Assembly (NCBI GenBank): GCA_904063045.1
Contig: CAJFCJ010000019.1
Span: 682,001-746,000 of the forward strand
Length of the DNA stretch: 64,000 nucleotides
From: Dimorphilus gyrociliatus
Lineage: Eukaryota > Annelida > Polychaeta > Dinophilidae
Direction of reading: 5' to 3'
Of this stretch, positions 60,501 to 64,000 are shown piece after piece. Position 1 is the stretch's first letter. The number at the start of each line of letters is the position of its first letter. Under the pieces are notes generated by a model. It worked only from the letters and a program-made list of their open reading frames with translations. It was not told the origin of the DNA and ran no database searches. Position numbers and translations under genes: made by a program.

Positions 60501-62396
60501 GACGGTGACAAAAAGGTTATTGACTCGTTTCACGTAGTACCTGGTTCAGATTTATCAAAGACTGATGAATTCAAGGTGAAAAATGACCTTAAGAGTCTTA
60601 GATCTCCTAAATCCGAATCGTTTGACGAAGAGTTTTTTGAGAAACGATCCAAGAACTTATCGAACGGTCATAGTTCTAGTCCAAAACGACCGCCTTGGGA
60701 AAATGACGATTTACCTCGTACAACTTGGGCTGTAGACACCCGGGAAATTAAGTATATTGGACAAAAACCGCTTGATGAAAGTGGCTTACCGTTCACCCTA
60801 AGATCTGTAAGTATAGAAAGATTATACTACGATTGTGCAAGGTTGTTATAAATGTTTATATTCTTATAGTCGGTCGATGAAAAGGAGCACAAAAATTGGT
60901 ATAAAGAAGTATATAAATCACTGCATAAAAAGGAGCCAAAGGAAGGTTAGTAATAACAATTTTATTCTTCTCAGACTCTCTGGTTAAATAGACGATTAAC
61001 GCCATCTGTTCGAACTAAGCATTAAATTGTATTCTTCTATCAGTATACTTGTTCAAGCATAAACCTGACAGGTTTATGTATTCTATTTATTTTATTATTA
61101 TATTTTTTTACTTTTTTTACTGTTTTTTATTTGTTGACGTTAGTTCTTATAAATGAAACAGAACTAGGCAACACTGAAGAGACTGATGAAAAAGATGATT
61201 TTTTCAATAATGAAAGGGATAATAATAGTTTAAGCAACTCCTTTCCAAAAGATAATCATAGCGTTGACGACGATTCTGAAAGTGCTAAAGGTTCCTATAA
61301 CATTTGTAATTTTACTGCCGAAAACGCACAAATATCAAGCACCAAAAAAAAAAAAAAGCAAACAAAACGATTTAATAGCGAAATCAATTTAAAAATAAAC
61401 AAACTTGAAAAATGAGGCTTTTCTAATTATCAAATTGTGTTGATTAATTCGATTTTTGGTTTATGTATTTTGTTACAAAAAAAAAAAAAAGATCATTCCT
61501 CTTTCTACTCTAATTATCGCTTTTTTTTCTTTTTTTTGTCTTTATTTATTTTACTTCTCTTTTCTTTTTGCTTTTTAATTAGATAGAGAATATTTTTGTT
61601 GTTTTTCTTTTATTAAATATAGGTTATGGGATAAGGGAATTGGAGAATCTTTTTAAATTACTAGTTTGACTTTAGTTTTTTGTATTTTAGATAAGCTTTT
61701 ATGTTTTTTTGATTAATAATGGTTTTTTTTTTAGTTTGTAAGGTGAAGGGAAACAGAAAAGATGTAGAGAGATAGATAGTTTTGATTAATATTATTGTTT
61801 TTATTGTTTATTTTATACATAACTTAATATCTTTCCTTATCCTTTTGTCATTTATGACTATTTTCTTTTTATTTGTTTTTTTTTGCATGGGAATTTGTTT
61901 TTTCTTTTCAGAATTGAACACCTATAAACCTACTTATAAATTCTCAGATTTTGACGAGTCAATTTCAGGTATAAGACAATCAATTCTCTCTCCCTCTCTC
62001 TCTCCTATCTTCATTATCGTTTTCACGACTTTTTAATGTAACAATGTAATTTATTGCACGTTTAAAATAGTTGTAATGGAAACTATCGTTTACACTCGAT
62101 TTTTATATATAAAAATCGTAAAATCAATAATAAAGAGGAGGAAATAAGTTAAAAATGACCAGAATATTAAAGTTTAATATTGTAAATAGGACAAATAAAG
62201 TATGGCTGTCGTCAATTCTATGTTTTCAACGTTATATTAATGAAAGAAAAGTAAAGAATAACGTCTCTTAACGTCGCTATTCAATATTAATAATATTATT
62301 AATAATAATAATTAAAACAGAATCAAAGAACGACGATGTCTTCTCTTCATTTTCTACAGATAAAATGCTAAGGAAGAGTAAAACTCCTAAGTCAAA
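54542..62396 (+). CDS. Sorbin-homology (SORBS/CAP/vinexin family) adaptor, SH3 part outside window
   Basis: Cytoskeletal adaptor of cell-matrix junctions and muscle attachments. Exons with agreeing phases: 54542-54609, 54743-54907, 56286-56357, 56587-58479, 58731-58772, 59268-59443, 59543-59681, 59906-59956, 60451-60806, 60870-60945, then 61912-61968 and 62360-62396. Most of the protein is disordered, with many SP/TP sites (LSPAQRKSLLAGASPGE, PSPTATPIASS). The diagnostic part is the sorbin homology domain split over two exons: YIGQKPLDESGLPFTLRS then SVDEKEHKNWYKEVYKSLHK, corresponding to GPVDESGIP and DWYKTMFKQIH in SORBS1-3. The three SH3 domains expected after it are not in the window, so the gene runs off the right edge. 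The exon at 54542 and everything upstream are the least certain. Confidence 0.8.
61144..61415 (+). CDS. Alternative terminal exon of the SORBS-like gene
   Basis: A phase-1 acceptor (GACGTTAG) directly after the sorbin-homology exon opens a frame of about 90 residues (VLINETELGNTEETDEKDD start) that ends at TGA 61413-61415 after a Lys-rich run. The next exon at 61912 also has a phase-1 acceptor, so skipping this exon keeps the frame. Use of it would give a short isoform without SH3 domains. Alternatively the frame is fortuitous, but its acidic Ser/Asp-rich composition looks coding. Confidence 0.5.
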
Positions 62397-63816
62397 GTAA
62401 GTAGACTATTTATACTTTATATAAATATGTATAGTCTATTTTTATAAATTAAAAAATGTAAATGTAATCAGATATTGTTGATACTGTTTTTAAACTGCTA
62501 TTATTGAACGTATTTTTAAGAATTCTTTCGAAAAACTTTAACACGTGCACACATGTGCAATAAACAAATAGATCAACCCTACCTACTTTTTTTTTTCATT
62601 CTAGAAATAAGCCATGTTATGTTTTATAACTTGCATTTTTGTAAATACTTTTTCAAGTGTTGAGTGAGGCTTATAATGTCTATTTTTAATAATAATTCAA
62701 CAAATTTCTAATACTAATCCTTTATTTAATCCTTAAGACCACGTCCCTAACGGTAATTTCTTTTCTACCCTATATATAATTAGTGGAATTGGGGCGAATC
62801 ATTTTCTTCTTTAAGTATAGTTAAGCTATTTTTTTTCCTTCCCTTCTGATTCTTTACGATCGTTTTGGTCAGCTGGAATAATTTTTTTTTTTTTTTGCAT
62901 TTTGTACCACCTAGCTTTTTTCCATGCGTCTATATCAATCACTGTTTTAGAATCTGGTAGTTTTATAGGTCGGAATTTGCGGTTGTTTTCATGAAAGAAA
63001 CTTTACATAGGCCTAATCGTCGAATATACAGTAGATACTTCCGCCGTATAGAATAGAATTCGTCAATTAAACATGACTTTTATCTAGTAAAGAGAGCTGT
63101 CAACAAACTTTTTTATGTTATTTATTAAGCTTAAATTCTTTTCTTTTCGTTTCAATATTTTTTTCTATCGTTTTATTCTTTTTTTTATCTTTTTCTATTG
63201 TGTTACCTAAAAGAAGATACGTGATAGCAAAACAAGTTAAGGTTATTGTATTGTATATCGCTCAAGTATTGTAATTATTCGGGAAAGACGATGCTAGCTG
63301 TTTAAATTACATCAAACGTTCATATCTAGGCAATTGACTGGCTAAGCAAGTGTTTACTATATAAACATGCCGCAATACTTTTTTGTTGAAACGTATTATT
63401 ATTACTGCAGTATTCTAGTTTGCTAGGTCGTGATGTTTTTAGGGGCTAGTCCGCACTAAAGTCTGAGAAATTACTGTTCATTTTGACTTGCGGCTTTGCA
63501 TCGCGCAGTTGCTGCAAATTTCGGCCTAATTTTGTTTTTTTCTGATCTTGATTTCACTTACTTTTGGATAAATTTATGTATAAAGGCAGACTTTTAGTGA
63601 GCAATATTATCTCTAGCTTATTATAAACCGACCACCCAGCTATCAGCATACGCGGATTATGGCGCACAAAACTACGAAAACTTTCTCATTCTATGCTTAA
63701 CAGAAGCCTCATATATACGACGGATTAACTCTTTTTCTCTCAGGGATATTTAATGAATAGTTGTAGTTGTAATAATAAATAAAAGGCGACTTAACAAAAA
63801 AGAAAAAAAAAAAATC
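62397..63816. other. Intron or internal promoter region of the SORBS-like gene
   Basis: About 1.4 kb without a recognisable exon. The last 60 bases before the ATG at 63817 include AATAAATAAAAGGCGAC, a TATA-like element, which would fit an internal promoter. T-rich tracts at 61500-62000 and 62820-63200 are unremarkable. Confidence 0.4.
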
Positions 63817-64000
63817 ATGTTATTGATAAACAAGAAAGATCTAGTCGAGCAGTTTATTCCAGTTGTAAAATCGCTCAAGGATTTTCAATTTAGAAGACGT
63901 TCGCATTCTCATGAACACGAACGCAAGCAGACTTATAAAGGATATACGAAAAATTTTGATTCATCCTGTTCTCTCTTGAACGACGTCGATGATTTCTATA
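63817..64000 (+). CDS. Open frame running off the right edge, possible internal start exon
   Basis: ATG at 63817 opens 61 codons without a stop to the window end: MLLINKKDLVEQFIPVVKSL, then a basic stretch FRRRSHSHEHERKQ and an acidic end. No upstream acceptor is obvious, and a TATA-like AAATAAAAGG lies 30 bases before it. It could be the first exon of a shorter SORBS isoform or of the next gene. I do not recognise it. Confidence 0.4.
   Translation, partial: MLLINKKDLVEQFIPVVKSLKDFQFRRRSHSHEHERKQTYKGYTKNFDSSCSLLNDVDDFY

Noticed and set aside
1-64000. CRISPR arrays, rRNA, bacterial operons or viral insertions
   Set aside because: No regularly spaced direct repeats, no rRNA-like sequence, spliced eukaryotic genes throughout and no retroviral or capsid-type frames seen.

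Overview
The window is nuclear DNA from a small-genome animal. It is strongly AT-rich and most genes carry introns of about 55-75 bases with GT-AG ends. About 21 protein genes are packed into 64 kb on both strands, often in divergent or convergent pairs. The gene set (class I PI3-kinase p110, AP-5 beta, RPAP1, PSMD12, MPHOSPH10, MRPL49, MTIF2, BTBD3/6-like, SORBS-type sorbin-homology protein, ADP-ribosyl cyclase, CUB/MAM/LDLa receptor, BCMA-like cysteine-rich receptors) is bilaterian. The extreme compaction suggests a miniaturised invertebrate, perhaps a dinophilid annelid; that species-level guess is inference only.

Layout. 1-616 (+): 3' end of mitochondrial IF-2. 658-2871 (-): a C-terminal-motor kinesin with a KCBP-like neck. 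4048-7539 (-): complete class IA PI3K p110, with a 5'UTR exon near 8921 that is head-to-head with MRPL49 (9046-9810, +). 10152-12752 (+): CUB/MAM/MAM/LDLa single-pass receptor with a PPxY tail. 12996-14277 (-): ADP-ribosyl cyclase (CD38 family). 15232-19812 (+): 715-residue coiled-coil protein, whose largest intron contains a separate antisense single-pass membrane protein gene (17487-18532, -). 20494-21899 (-): type II membrane protein resembling propeller-fold glycan enzymes. 22206-26117 (-): AP5B1. 26404-27552 (+): two tandem, intronless, BCMA/TACI-like cysteine-rich membrane proteins. 27596-29966 (-) MPHOSPH10 and 30080-32189 (+) PSMD12 share a 113-base divergent promoter. 32364-34090 (-): BTB-BACK-PHR protein. 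36047-37441 (+): secreted protein with two divergent CAP-like domains. 37573-38898 (-): PTGR2-like reductase. 39212-41566 (-): a DPP3 homologue that has lost its zinc site. 41773-47067 (-): RPAP1. 48706-50358: an intact Tc1-type transposon with IR/DR ends. 54542 to the right edge (+): a SORBS/CAP (sorbin homology) adaptor whose SH3 part lies outside the window.

Housekeeping genes (translation, ribosome biogenesis, proteasome, Pol II assembly, AP-5 trafficking) are interleaved with cell-surface and signalling genes, and no operon-like functional grouping is evident. Exon boundaries below were built by hand; wherever coordinates of exons are given, the reading phases were checked to agree across every junction. 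The most unusual items are the dead DPP3 homologue, the BCMA-like tandem pair, the altered cyclase active site, the nested antisense gene and the apparently autonomous Tc1 element.
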